From Solibacillus sp. FSL H8-0538 (GTDB lineage Bacteria; Bacillota; Bacilli; Bacillales_A; Planococcaceae), in assembly GCF_038003525.1 (NCBI RefSeq), contig NZ_JBBOPI010000001.1, positions 2,409,001 to 2,473,000 on the forward strand: DNA of 64,000 bases, in the 5' to 3' direction. Positions 47,014-56,526 of the stretch are shown one piece after another; the stretch's first letter is position 1; every line of letters begins with the position of its first letter. The position numbers and the translations under genes are program-made. The notes beneath the pieces are model-generated. The model worked only from the letters and a program-made list of their open reading frames with translations. It searched no databases and had not been told where the DNA came from.

Positions 47014-47043
47014 GCATATCGCCCAGAGGATAGGGTAATATGC
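47014..47043 (-). terminator. cymR terminator
   Basis: gcatattaccc/gggcgatatgc stem with a T run beyond it on the minus strand. A shorter plus-strand stem ggatag/ctatcc with TTTTTTT overlaps it. Confidence 0.7.
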
Positions 47044-47085
47044 TATCCTTTTTTTGTAGATTAGGTCGGTATATTTTCTGCTCTA

Positions 47086-47505
47086 CTAAATATAAAACAT
47101 ATAGCCGTCGTCAACTGTGTTGTCTGTATACTTTGCTAAATCTTCTAAAGAAGTCGTATCAAGTACATCTTTCACAGCATTTTTAATGCGAAGCCATAAC
47201 TCGCGCTGTGGTGCTTCTTCATTTTCGAGGCCTTCTACAATTTGGATTGGTCCTTCTAAAACGCGAATAACATCAGCTGCTGAAATATCGGTCGGTTTAT
47301 GAGCCAACATATAGCCACCGTATGCACCTCGTACACTTTTTACAAGTCCCGCGTTACGAAGCGGCGATACTAATTGCTCTAAATACGCTTCTGATAAATC
47401 TTTTTCAGCTGCAATTTGGCGTAGTGGGATCGGTCCCTCACCATGATGCTTTGCTAATTCAATCATAATCGTTAATCCATAACGACCTTTTGTAGAAATT
47501 TTCAT
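47086..47505 (-). CDS. cymR: Rrf2-family cysteine metabolism repressor CymR
   Basis: 139 aa winged-helix regulator (MKISTKGRYGLTIMIELA; SEAYLEQLVSPLRNAGLVKS). It has no Cys residues, so it cannot bind a cluster as IscR does; this fits CymR, which senses sulfur status with CysK. Position upstream of iscS-mnmA also matches. It is separated from iscS by a terminator and a family A repeat. Confidence 0.88.
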   Translation of the reverse strand: MKISTKGRYGLTIMIELAKHHGEGPIPLRQIAAEKDLSEAYLEQLVSPLRNAGLVKSVRGAYGGYMLAHKPTDISAADVIRVLEGPIQIVEGLENEEAPQRELWLRIKNAVKDVLDTTSLEDLAKYTDNTVDDGYMFYI

Positions 47506-47623
47506 TATAACACCCCAATTTAGCTAGTCCATTTATATGCTCAATTATAGCACATCTCCTTTTATTCCACTCGGAAATACTCTATTATATTTTTTATAAG
47601 TATGTTTGAAGGAAGGTGACATA

Positions 47624-48904
47624 TTGCAAAATGAACCATTAGCTTATAAAATGCGTCCAAGAAATTTACAGGAAATTGTCGGGCAACGAGCGATTATCGG
47701 TCCCTCTACCCCACTCTTTAAAATGATTGATAAAGGTCATGTGCCATCGATACTATTATATGGTCCACCGGGTACTGGGAAAACATCGATTGCTAACGCG
47801 ATTGCCGGTAGCTCGAAGCTGCCATTCTTTGCGCTTAATGCGACACATGCTGGCAAAAAAGAAGTCGAGCAAGTCGTGATGGATGCACGTATGAGTGGTA
47901 AGGTTATTTTATTTTTAGATGAAATCCACCGGTTTAATAAATTACAGCAGGATACGCTACTGCCGCATGTTGAAAACGGATCAATTGTGTTGATCGGAGC
48001 GACTACTGAAAATCCATTCCACGATGTCAATCCTGCCATTCGTTCACGCTGCGGCGAAATTTTGCAGCTTGAGCGCCTAACAATTGAAGATGTCGTTCAG
48101 CTTTTAACATCTGCTCTAGCTGATGAGGAGCGTGGGCTTGGTCGCTACGAAATTCAAGCATCCAACGAGCAGCTTGAGCGCATTGCTAATGCCTGTAATG
48201 GTGACGCAAGAAAGGCGCTAACGCTATTAGAATCCGTTTATTACGCGTCGGATGAGCAGGACGGGGTAACGATTTTAAATGATAATGCGATTGACGCCCT
48301 TGCAAAAAGGATTGGTGTGTACGGAGATAAAGGCGGCTCGCATTTTTATAATTTGCTGTCTGCCTTGCAAAAGTCTGTGCGTGGTAGTGATGTCAATGCA
48401 GCACTCTACTATTTAGCACATTTACTTGAAAGTGGGGATTTAATTGCGGTTTGTAGGCGACTCCTTGTCATGGCGTATGAGGATGTGGGCCTTGCGAATC
48501 CCGCGGTGGGTGCACATGTTCAGTCGGCAACAGAGGCTGCAGTCAAACTTGGACTCCCTGAAGCACGTATTCCACTTGCTATGGCCGTTGTAGAAATGTG
48601 CCTATCTGATAAATCAAACTCAGCTTACAAGGCGCTAGATGCTGCCATTGCTGCGATTCATGCAGGTAAGACAGGGGATATTCCAAACCATTTAAAGGAT
48701 ACGCATTACGCTGGTGCTGCCACGCTTGGTCATGGTGGTTATCAATACCCTCATAATACCCCTGTCGGAACATTTGGCGGCTGGGTTGATCAGCAATATT
48801 TACCGGATGCACTTGTTGGCACAGAATTTTATAAACCGGTTATTGCCGGTGAGGAAAAACGAATGGCCAGTATTTATGAGAAGTTGAAAACGTTCAAGAA
48901 ATAA
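47624..48904 (+). CDS. rarA: Replication-associated recombination protein RarA (MgsA)
   Basis: AAA+ clamp-loader-like ATPase acting at stalled forks. 426 aa from TTG 47624, with GGAAGGTG upstream; the earlier in-frame TTG at 47606 overlaps that box. LAYKMRPRNLQEIVGQ, Walker A GPPGTGKTS (near residue 45), Walker B LFLDEIHRF and sensor region TTENPFHDV are clear. C-terminal tetramerisation domain HYAGAATLGHGGYQYPH is present. Confidence 0.94.
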   Translation: MQNEPLAYKMRPRNLQEIVGQRAIIGPSTPLFKMIDKGHVPSILLYGPPGTGKTSIANAIAGSSKLPFFALNATHAGKKEVEQVVMDARMSGKVILFLDEIHRFNKLQQDTLLPHVENGSIVLIGATTENPFHDVNPAIRSRCGEILQLERLTIEDVVQLLTSALADEERGLGRYEIQASNEQLERIANACNGDARKALTLLESVYYASDEQDGVTILNDNAIDALAKRIGVYGDKGGSHFYNLLSALQKSVRGSDVNAALYYLAHLLESGDLIAVCRRLLVMAYEDVGLANPAVGAHVQSATEAAVKLGLPEARIPLAMAVVEMCLSDKSNSAYKALDAAIAAIHAGKTGDIPNHLKDTHYAGAATLGHGGYQYPHNTPVGTFGGWVDQQYLPDALVGTEFYKPVIAGEEKRMASIYEKLKTFKK

Positions 48905-49477
48905 TAGTGGTAAATACATTAGGGCCACATAAAAGGCGCGTGACTCCAATAGTTAATTCATTCTTACCTACAAATAAAACTCAACAATGAAATTTAACAG
49001 CCACTTTTATAATCGCATATTTTTTATTCGCGAAAATTGAAAGTAGGTGATTTGAACATACAACTTAACTAAAAATAAGTGCCAGTTTCACTTTTTTTTT
49101 GAATAAGTCGTAGGTCAATTTCGCCAATTTTAACGAATCGTGTTTGAAAAACCCTCACGTAAATTTCTCCAAATAAATATCCGGCACTTCTTGTTCGATT
49201 TTGAACTGGAAGTATCGGATTTTTTCTATTTCTTCTATTTTTCCTTCAATCTTTTCAAAAATCAATTTCAGATTGACGACGAAGCTTGGGGCGAGTTATC
49301 TACCGTATACGGGAAGTTATTTATTCCTTGAGCCCATAGCCCGTGGAAATCAACGAAATCGAAAAAGATTTACTAATGGATTATCCCAATTTTTCCAAAC
49401 GTTCAAGAATTCGTTGTTTTTATATCCAGAATTTTAAGTTATTTGCTATAATCGAACTATACTAAGGAGGTAATTTT
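48905..49477. other. rarA-uspA gap with decayed transposase-like sequence
   Basis: About 570 nt. Minus-strand 49155-49274 encodes IEEIEKIRYFQFKIEQEVP, matching the relic at 40531-40615, and ggaaatcaacgaaatcgaa (49348-49366) echoes the family C repeat. Several stops break every frame. No terminator for rarA was confidently found. Likely a degraded insertion. Confidence 0.45.
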
Positions 49478-49900
49478 ATGCCAACTGTTTATCACCATAT
49501 CATCGTAGCCATTGATTTTTCTGAACAAGCTAAAAAAGCTTATCAGCGTGCAGTTGAAATTGCTAATTCAACAAATGCGACACTACATTTAGTAAGTGTT
49601 GTGGACACATATTCAAACGCTTCTGTCGAAACATTCGATCGAAAATATGCAGTAAAAATCCATGACGAATACGCACAAAAACTAGAAATTTATAAACAAA
49701 AAGCTATCGAATCCGGTGTTACACACGTTCTCACTCATGTTGAATTCGGCTCACCAAAACAGATTTTAACAAACTTTGAGAAAGCCGAACTTATTGTGAT
49801 CGGTGCAACTGGCTTAAATGCTGCACAACGCTTTATTTTAGGCTCTGTTTCATCAAACGTCGTACGCCATGCCAAATGCGATGTTTTAGTTGTCAAATAA
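49478..49900 (+). CDS. Universal stress protein A family
   Basis: 140 aa UspA fold. HHIIVAIDFSEQAKKAY at the start and the ATP-binding pattern GATGLNAAQRFILGSVSSNVVRHAKCDVLVVK (key residues G-2x-G-9x-GS) at residues about 108-140. Monocistronic; AAGGAGGT precedes the ATG. UspA proteins help stress survival; the specific trigger is unknown. Confidence 0.92.
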   Translation: MPTVYHHIIVAIDFSEQAKKAYQRAVEIANSTNATLHLVSVVDTYSNASVETFDRKYAVKIHDEYAQKLEIYKQKAIESGVTHVLTHVEFGSPKQILTNFEKAELIVIGATGLNAAQRFILGSVSSNVVRHAKCDVLVVK

Positions 49901-49980
49901 AAAAATTCAATAATTTTTTATTCCTTACATTAATTTGTTAGCTTTTTGTAAATTCGTTCTATACTTTATAATCAAGAACA

Positions 49981-50165
49981 AATGCGCTAAAGCGCCTGCT
50001 TAGCCCCGACAAGCGCTGGAGAGCCCGAAGTGAAGGCGCTCTCTTTGCCTTCGCCCGAGGGATCGAAGCGACCTCGAGGGGCTGGCGCTTTAGCCTAGAC
50101 GTAGCATTTACTTTTTTTGAATGTTATCCACATGGCGAAATTTTATAATTTCCTTATCAACAAAA
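49981..50165 (+). repeat. Family B dispersed repeat with tail, copy at 50.0 kb
   Basis: gcgctaaagcgcctgcttag ... gccttcgcccgaggg ... gcgacctcgaggggctggcgctttagcctagac (long inverted ends), then the tail ttatccacatggcgaaat with perfect TTATCCACA at 50124-50132. It abuts the A run of the terminator at 50164. Confidence 0.85.
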
Positions 50166-50208
50166 AAGCTGTCCGAGCGAAACGAATCTTTTCGCTCGGA
50201 CAGCTTTT
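50164..50208. terminator. Bidirectional terminator, uspA / 50252 gene
   Basis: Perfect stem aaaagctgtccgagcgaaa/tttcgctcggacagctttt with A and T flanks; convergent genes on either side. Confidence 0.9.
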
Positions 50209-50251
50209 TACTAGAAACTTTATCTAGCATTCTATTCATAACATGTCGTTT

Positions 50252-50755
50252 TTATTCATATGTCTTACATAATGAATAAAACGACTCCATACATTCCTTC
50301 ATAGTACAGCCGAGGGAAACATTCATAGTCGCACGATCTTCTTCTGGGGCAATTTCTTGTAGACTTACAGTAAGCTCTTGTAAAAATTGTTCATTTTGTT
50401 CGAGCTTAGCATTTGGTAAACAAGTTGCACTTTTTTTATACAAATTAACAATATGATTTTTTGCACCTTCGTCTTGCAAATCAATTAACTGGGCATGTGT
50501 TAGCCCATTAAAATAAACCAGTCGCGACGCAATATCCATAAATAGTACCCAGTACGGATTACTTTTTGGTAATTCACCAGCATTTTTTTCCACATATTGA
50601 TTAAAAAAGTTGACCATTTGGTGCAGTAAATCGTCGAGAATCGAATACGCTTTTTGCCAATTTTTTGTTGTATCAACATAATCGAAAACCGTTTCATCCA
50701 TTTTACTTTGAAGACTCGCCAAGTTTAACATTTTATTCGTTACTTGAATGTTCAT
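50252..50755 (-). CDS. Hypothetical protein, 167 aa
   Basis: Family not recognised. Soluble, helix-rich, no signal peptide. Features include two Cys near the C-terminus (SLGCTMKECMESF) plus CKTYE at the end, and a central NGLTHAQLIDLQDEG stretch. It has its own terminator and an AT-rich upstream region, so it is likely single-gene. Genus-level accessory is my guess. Confidence 0.7.
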   Translation of the reverse strand: MNIQVTNKMLNLASLQSKMDETVFDYVDTTKNWQKAYSILDDLLHQMVNFFNQYVEKNAGELPKSNPYWVLFMDIASRLVYFNGLTHAQLIDLQDEGAKNHIVNLYKKSATCLPNAKLEQNEQFLQELTVSLQEIAPEEDRATMNVSLGCTMKECMESFYSLCKTYE

Positions 50756-50976
50756 AAATAATCATCATTCTCCTTTACGTCCCCTGCGTGCGCATATACA
50801 ATACGTACCTTAACTATAACAAAAATAACGATGGGTTCTTTCAAAACGAAAAATTCATCAAAAAATGGGTTTAATTTTCATAAATTTAATCATTTTATAG
50901 ATAATTATGTAATTTGTCTAAGGAATATTACTTTTTCTATACTTACCTAAAGTATGCACCTGATAAGAAATATGCT

Positions 50977-51378
50977 TTATAAGCGTTGCGCATACTTCGG
51001 GTAAAATCCATTATCTAGCAATTCAGTGTCTGTCCACGATGAAAATTGCTCAAAAGGTGTCACATAAATGGTTGCATCTTTATATGTTTTTATTGTTTTT
51101 TTCGAGCTATAAAAATGCCATGTAATCGAGTCAATCCACTGTGGCAATGTCTGTTGCTGTTTTTTTTCGAAAAATTGCTTCCCCTCCAATACTACTGCCA
51201 TTTTGTAAAATCCTTCACTTAACATATAATTTTTATTAGAAAAATTGTACTCTGGCTCTACCACTTGTTGTATGTCAAAAACGTGTATTGTACGTGATTG
51301 CTCATGTAAAGCAATTTCCACTGTACTAATTTCATCGAAAAGATTAAGCCCTTTATATTCAAGTTCATTTAATTTCAT
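50977..51378 (-). CDS. Hypothetical protein, 133 aa
   Basis: Family not recognised. Soluble, with many aromatic residues (ITWHFYSS, FEQFSSWTDTEL). It is followed by no obvious terminator, and GAGATGACACGAAG precedes the ATG. It lies alone between tcdA and the 50252 gene. Confidence 0.65.
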   Translation of the reverse strand: MKLNELEYKGLNLFDEISTVEIALHEQSRTIHVFDIQQVVEPEYNFSNKNYMLSEGFYKMAVVLEGKQFFEKKQQQTLPQWIDSITWHFYSSKKTIKTYKDATIYVTPFEQFSSWTDTELLDNGFYPKYAQRL

Positions 51379-51431
51379 CTTCGTGTCATCTCCTCATACG
51401 ACCAAGCGCTAAGTATTATCGACAAATAGTT

Positions 51432-51517
51432 AGAAAGACACAACTCGCCCAAAATAGGGCGAGTTGATGTCCTTACTTATGTGGATGGGAAAGTTATACT
51501 TTCTTATCCACCAAAAA
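51432..51517 (+). repeat. Family A two-hairpin repeat, best-preserved copy
   Basis: gacacaactcgccc/gggcgagttgatgtc, spacer cttactta, gtggatgggaaagt/actttcttatccac. The right end meets the A run (T run on the minus strand) of the tcdA terminator. Used as the family reference. Confidence 0.88.
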
Positions 51518-51560
51518 GGGTGCCCGTATAGTAGAGTCCTACTACTGTTACGACACCCTT
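51515..51560 (-). terminator. tcdA terminator
   Basis: aagggtgtcgtaacagtagtag/ctactatacgggcaccctt type stem followed by T's on the minus strand, 6 nt past the tcdA stop. Confidence 0.8.
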
Positions 51561-51565
51561 TTTCT

Positions 51566-52327
51566 TTACCCGTGTACGCGTGTAATTTTCACATCTTTAA
51601 CAATTTGATTAATGACCCAACTGGCAGCAATAAGACCTGCAACAGAAGGTACAAATGCATTTGACGATGGTGGTAATTGCGCCTTACGAATCGCTGCATT
51701 GGGATTTCCTACTGTTTCTACAACATCCGGGCGCACGATGATTGGTGATTCATCTGAAAACACAACCGTTACCCCTTTTTTTATGCCTTCCTTGCGTAGC
51801 TTTGTGCGAATAACTTTTGCTAAAGGATCCGTATGCGTTTTCGAAATATCCGCAATTTGGAAGCGTGTAGGGTCCATTTTATTAGCAGCACCCATACTCG
51901 AAATAATCGGAATATCTCTTTTTAAGCATTCCTTCATTAGATGAATTTTATAAATGACTGTATCGGAAGCATCAATAACAAAATCTATGCCTAGATTAAA
52001 AAAGCTCTCATATGTTTCTTCTGTATAAAACATATGCATATCAATTACTTCACATTCAGGATTAATATCGGCAATACGCTCCTTCATAACACCTGATTTG
52101 GATTTCCCAACTGTCGATAAATACGCAACAAGCTGGCGATTAACATTTGTAATGTCTACATTATCCTTGTCTACTAAAATAATTCGACCAACGCCACTTC
52201 TCGCACAAGCCTCTGCAGCAAATGATCCCACACCCCCGATACCTAAAATAGCTACCGTTGTATTTTTTAATTTTTCTAGCCCTTCTGTTCCAACTGCTAA
52301 TTCATTACGTGAAAATTGATGCAACAT
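51566..52327 (-). CDS. tcdA: tRNA threonylcarbamoyladenosine dehydratase
   Basis: E1-like ATP-dependent enzyme (YrvM) that cyclises t6A37 in tRNA. 253 aa. GIGGVGSFAAEACARSGVGRI (key GxGGxGS) near residue 32, VDKDNVDITNVNRQ and the VIDASDTVIYK region are typical of ThiF/MoeB folds. It lies next to 6S RNA and aspS, as in B. subtilis. Confidence 0.94.
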   Translation of the reverse strand: MLHQFSRNELAVGTEGLEKLKNTTVAILGIGGVGSFAAEACARSGVGRIILVDKDNVDITNVNRQLVAYLSTVGKSKSGVMKERIADINPECEVIDMHMFYTEETYESFFNLGIDFVIDASDTVIYKIHLMKECLKRDIPIISSMGAANKMDPTRFQIADISKTHTDPLAKVIRTKLRKEGIKKGVTVVFSDESPIIVRPDVVETVGNPNAAIRKAQLPPSSNAFVPSVAGLIAASWVINQIVKDVKITRVHG

Positions 52328-52375
52328 ATTCTAAACACCTCAATCTATATGATTCTACTCGGAATTATACACAGT

Positions 52376-52622
52376 AAAAAACTCTCCTGCAAGTGCAGAA
52401 GAGCTTTAGACAAGGAATTAGACGAACCCCGAATATGCCGTTATGTTAATAACACCGTTTTGAACCCGCATCCTAGCAGGGGGGTGCCCTAATCTTTACG
52501 TTAAACGTCCCTCTCCAATGGGGCATGTTTGCAGCAAAAGAAATGAGTGGCTCCCAACGATATAATGTTCGGTCAAAACTGTTAAGAAACATTTGCGTAA
52601 CAAACATCTCAGGTTTCGTATT
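52376..52622 (-). ncRNA. ssrS: 6S RNA (bsrA/6S-1 position)
   Basis: Gene-free, GC-richer interval between tcdA and aspS, which is exactly where B. subtilis encodes 6S-1 RNA. A good promoter precedes it: TTGAAT (52652-52657), 17 nt, TAAGAT (52629-52634). A terminator hairpin (52381-52405) with T's ends it. The interior can pair end to end (gaccgaac at 52568-52575 with gttcgtc at 52421-52427) and holds G/C-rich inner stems. Called by position, promoter and foldability; ends are approximate. 6S RNA binds sigma-A RNA polymerase. Confidence 0.7.
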
Positions 52623-52725
52623 GATTTCATCTTATCATCGTAATTCTGAATATTCAATTAAAAAAACTTGAAATCATTTAAAATATTTAATATTTACTAG
52701 AAATTAGACAAAAAAATGTAAAAAA

Positions 52726-52761
52726 GAGCGATAAACCACAAAAAACTATGATTTATCACTC
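52726..52761 (-). terminator. aspS terminator
   Basis: gagtgataaa/tttatcgctc stem with TTTTTT on the minus strand, 40 nt beyond the aspS stop. Confidence 0.85.
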
Positions 52762-52802
52762 ATGTAATTATTTATGCTAATAGAACTACACCTTGGCTAA
52801 TC

Positions 52803-54578
52803 CTATTTTTTTTCCTTCACAGCTGTAACAGCCAGGCTAAGTTCACCTAATTGTGCATCTGAAACGCTCGATGGTGCAGATGTTAATAAGCAGCTTGCTG
52901 AAGCTGTTTTCGGGAATGCAATTGTATCACGTAAGTTTGTACGTCCTGCAAGTAACATAACAAGACGGTCAAGCCCCATTGCTAACCCACCATGTGGAGG
53001 AACGCCGTACTCAAATGCTTCTAATAAGAAACCAAATTGTGCTCTTGCTTCTTCTTCAGAGAAACCTAAAATCTCAAACATTTTCGCTTGTAAGTCTGGC
53101 TCATAAATACGTAATGACCCACCGCCAAGCTCGTAACCGTTTAATACGATATCGTATGCTTGTGCACGTACTGCTTGTGGATTTGTGTTCATTAATTCAA
53201 GATCTTCATCGAATGGACGCGTGAATGGATGATGCGCTGCGTAGTAACGACCATCTGCTTCGTCGTATTCGAATAGAGGCCAGTCGACAATCCAAAGGAA
53301 AGCAAATTTAGACTCATCGATTAAGCCAAGTTCTTTACCTAGTTTCGTACGTAATGCACCTAAAGCATCAGCTACAACTGATGATTTATCTGCTACGAAT
53401 AATAGTAAATCGCCAGCTTCTGCTTCTGTTGCATTAATAATCGCTTGTGCAGCTTCACCTTCGAAGAATTTTGCGATTGGTCCGTTTAAGCCTTCTTCTG
53501 TTACTTTTAACCAAGCTAGACCTTTTGCTCCGTAAACTGCAGCAAATTCACCAAGTGCATCGATATCTTTACGTGAATAATTGGCTGCAGCACCTTTTAC
53601 GTTAATTGCTTTTACTTCGCCGCCCGCTTTTACCGCGTTAGCAAATACGCCGAATGCTGAGTCTTTTACGATTTCTGAAAGCTGTTTTAATTCTAAGCCG
53701 AAACGTACGTCTGGTTTGTCTGAACCGAAACGATCCATTGCTTCTTTATAACTCATCCGTGGGAATGGTGCCGTTACTTCTACACCTTTCACGTCAATCA
53801 TTACTTGTTCAATTAAACGCTCATTCATTGCAATAATCTCATCCATTGACATAAATGACGTTTCAATATCTACTTGCGTAAATTCCGGTTGACGGTCTGC
53901 ACGTAAATCCTCGTCACGGAAGCAACGAGCAATTTGGAAGTACTTCTCAAAGCCACCAACCATTAATAATTGTTTAAATAGTTGCGGTGATTGTGGTAAT
54001 GCATAAAACTCACCATCATGTACGCGTGAAGGTACTAAATAGTCACGTGCGCCTTCTGGAGTTGATTTTGTTAAAATTGGTGTTTCCACTTCTAGGAAGC
54101 CTTCATTTTGTAAGAAATTACGAATTGTACGTGTAACGTCTGAACGCATCTTGAATGTATCGAACATGACTGGACGACGTAGGTCAAGGTAACGATATTT
54201 TAAACGAATATCCTCTGCAATTTCCGCTTTGTTGTCAATCGCAAATGGCGGGTTTTTCGCTTCGTTAATAATAGTTAATGAAGAAGCTAAAACCTCAATT
54301 TCACCTGTTTTAATGTTTTTATTTACTTGGTTTGCTTCGCGAAGAATTACTTTCCCCGTTACTTCGATTACATATTCATTACGGATTTTTTCCGCTACTT
54401 TAAGTGCTTCTGGTGCTTCGTCGCCGAATACTACTTGTACGATACCTGAACGATCGCGCATATCAACGAAAATTAGTCCACCTAAGTCACGACGCTTTTG
54501 TACCCAACCCTTTAATACGATTTCTTCACCTTGTTGTGCTGCAGTTACTTCCCCACATGCATGCGTTCTTTGTGCCAT
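52803..54578 (-). CDS. aspS: Aspartyl-tRNA synthetase
   Basis: Class IIb synthetase, 591 aa from the ATG at 54578 ([11 protein letters not shown]), GGAGGA upstream. N-terminal OB anticodon-binding domain ([22 protein letters not shown]), then YRYLDLRRP, the [16 protein letters not shown] motif 2 and the bacterial GAD insertion. C-terminal motif 3 [13 protein letters not shown] follows. It is cotranscribed with hisS (23-nt gap) under one T-box. Confidence 0.97.
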   Translation of the reverse strand: MAQRTHACGEVTAAQQGEEIVLKGWVQKRRDLGGLIFVDMRDRSGIVQVVFGDEAPEALKVAEKIRNEYVIEVTGKVILREANQVNKNIKTGEIEVLASSLTIINEAKNPPFAIDNKAEIAEDIRLKYRYLDLRRPVMFDTFKMRSDVTRTIRNFLQNEGFLEVETPILTKSTPEGARDYLVPSRVHDGEFYALPQSPQLFKQLLMVGGFEKYFQIARCFRDEDLRADRQPEFTQVDIETSFMSMDEIIAMNERLIEQVMIDVKGVEVTAPFPRMSYKEAMDRFGSDKPDVRFGLELKQLSEIVKDSAFGVFANAVKAGGEVKAINVKGAAANYSRKDIDALGEFAAVYGAKGLAWLKVTEEGLNGPIAKFFEGEAAQAIINATEAEAGDLLLFVADKSSVVADALGALRTKLGKELGLIDESKFAFLWIVDWPLFEYDEADGRYYAAHHPFTRPFDEDLELMNTNPQAVRAQAYDIVLNGYELGGGSLRIYEPDLQAKMFEILGFSEEEARAQFGFLLEAFEYGVPPHGGLAMGLDRLVMLLAGRTNLRDTIAFPKTASASCLLTSAPSSVSDAQLGELSLAVTAVKEKK

Positions 54579-54601
54579 GATTGTTTCCTCCAAAAGTTTA
54601 C

Positions 54602-55870
54602 TTATTTATGTTCTAATACGAAATTCACTAAGTCGTGGAAGGCAATCTTTTCTTGATTTCCTGTTTCCATAACTTTCACATTAACTGCACCTTCTGCTAG
54701 CTCCGTTTCGCCTAATACGATTACGAATTTTGCACTAGCACGGTCCGCTGCTTTCATTTGCGCCTTCATTTTACGGTCAAGATAATCCATGTCCGCTGAA
54801 ATGCCTTTAGTACGGAATGAGCTGACAAGTTCCACAGCTTTTAACTTCGCTTCTTCACCCATCGTCACTACATACATATCAAGACCTTCCTGAACATCTA
54901 ACTCAATCCCCTCTGCTTCAAGTGCAAGCAGTAAGCGCTCGATCGACATTGCAAAGCCAATACCAGGCATATCTGGACCGCCGATATCTTCAACTAACCC
55001 GTTATAGCGTCCACCACCGCAAAGTGTTGTAATGGAGCCAAAGCCACTAGCCGTTGACATAATTTCAAATGCTGTGTGGTTGTAATAGTCAAGACCACGA
55101 ACTAAATTTGGATCGACTACATATGAAATACCTAATGCGTCTAAGTATTTTTTCACTTGTGAAAAATATGCTGCTGAGTCATCTGTTAAATAATCTGTCA
55201 GTGCCGGAGCAGTAGCCATTAATGGGTGCTCATGGTCTTTTTTACAGTCCAAAATTCGCAGTGGGTTTTTTGCTAGACGATTTTGGCAATCCGAGCAAAA
55301 CTCACTGATGCTTGGCTCAAAGTGATTAATAAGCGCTGTACGGTGTGCGTTACGTGTTTCCTTGTCTCCAAGTGAGTTGATCACTAGTTTTAAATCCTTT
55401 AAGCCAACTGAACCGTAAACGTCCATCGCCAGTGCGATAACTTCTGCATCGATTGCTGGATTCGCTGAACCGATTGCCTCAACACCGAATTGCACGAATT
55501 GTCGGTATCGTCCTGCTTGTTGACGCTCATAGCGGAACATTGGACCTGTATAGTAAAGCTTCACAGGTTGATCTGCTTGACCAAACATTTTGTGCTCTAC
55601 GTATGCGCGCACTGCTGATGCAGTTCCTTCTGGTCGAAGTGTTAATGAACGGCCACCACGGTCTTCAAATGTGTACATTTCTTTTTGCACAATGTCCGTT
55701 GTATCACCAACACCACGTTGGAATAATTCTGTTGCTTCGAACATTGGTGTGCGAATTTCTTTATAGCGGTAAACCTGACATAAATCACGAATTACCCCTT
55801 CTACTTGCTGCCATTTTTCCGTTTGTCCTGGTAAAATGTCTTGTGTTCCTCTAGGTACTTTAAAGCTCAT
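54602..55870 (-). CDS. hisS: Histidyl-tRNA synthetase
   Basis: Class II synthetase, 422 aa. [11 protein letters not shown] at the start, motif 2 [19 protein letters not shown], and the His-A motif [15 protein letters not shown] are present. Motif 3 [15 protein letters not shown] and the anticodon-binding C-terminal domain follow. First gene of hisS-aspS; its leader has a T-box at 56095-56390. Confidence 0.97.
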   Translation of the reverse strand: MSFKVPRGTQDILPGQTEKWQQVEGVIRDLCQVYRYKEIRTPMFEATELFQRGVGDTTDIVQKEMYTFEDRGGRSLTLRPEGTASAVRAYVEHKMFGQADQPVKLYYTGPMFRYERQQAGRYRQFVQFGVEAIGSANPAIDAEVIALAMDVYGSVGLKDLKLVINSLGDKETRNAHRTALINHFEPSISEFCSDCQNRLAKNPLRILDCKKDHEHPLMATAPALTDYLTDDSAAYFSQVKKYLDALGISYVVDPNLVRGLDYYNHTAFEIMSTASGFGSITTLCGGGRYNGLVEDIGGPDMPGIGFAMSIERLLLALEAEGIELDVQEGLDMYVVTMGEEAKLKAVELVSSFRTKGISADMDYLDRKMKAQMKAADRASAKFVIVLGETELAEGAVNVKVMETGNQEKIAFHDLVNFVLEHK

Positions 55871-55974
55871 AAATAACTCCCCTTCCTGTCCGTTGATCTG
55901 TAAACTCTAAGTTGAATTGCTGTCTTTTAACTAGTTCAGCGTTTTCAAATGAATTCGCCATGGCGCATTTTTTA

Positions 55975-56085
55975 GCCTGCAGAATGCAGATCAGTTAGCC
56001 GTTGTCGCATGAATACGACGTTCTTAGGCTAGCATCCAACATTACGAAATCTGTGACATCCGCGGGAGGCTTTTTGTTTTCCCAT
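55975..56085 (-). repeat. Family E-like fragment in the hisS leader
   Basis: On the minus strand gcctcccgcggatgtcacag parallels gcctacggtggatgtcatag of the 3945-4140 copy. It is followed by imperfect hairpins (gctagcctaagaa/ggctaac, and a gcctgcagaatgcagat pair). It lies between the T-box terminator and the hisS start codon. Confidence 0.45.
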
Positions 56086-56094
56086 GGTAAAACA

Positions 56095-56390
56095 CAAAAA
56101 AGCTTTCGTCCCCTGCATAATAAATGCAAGGGACGAAAGCTTGAAAAGTCTTCCGCGGTTCCACCCTAGTTGATGTATTGCTACATCCTCTCGTATTCGG
56201 ATAACGGCCGATTCCGTTTTCCCCTACTAAACAACAAGTTGTTCGAAGAAAAGCCTCTTAAGTGTTGTTCGCATGTTACTTACTGTAGGAAAGATTTCAG
56301 CCTATGTCTTTCCCTCTCTTGTCAGCATTGGTAGCAGCTACTTGCTTGGTCAATGGCGATATTACGTCTTTAGATTAATCCTTATGTTAA
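56095..56390 (-). promoter_or_regulatory. T-box leader of hisS-aspS
   Basis: T-box sequence AGGGTGGAACCGCGGA (56152-56167) on the minus strand, then a terminator with stem agctttcgtccc/gggacgaaagct (56101-56142) and a T run. The specifier region holds overlapping triplets AAC and CAC (AACAC, 56262-56266). CAC would read tRNA-His. Confidence 0.9.
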
Positions 56391-56526
56391 TGTTGTCACA
56401 TGCAGTTGTCAACACTTTTGAAAAAAACTATGGATTTTAGTACATAATTGCTTTTACAATAAGAGGGTATATATCCTACGTTTACAGAATTGTTCATTTT
56501 TTAACAAATACGAAGGGAGGAATTCG

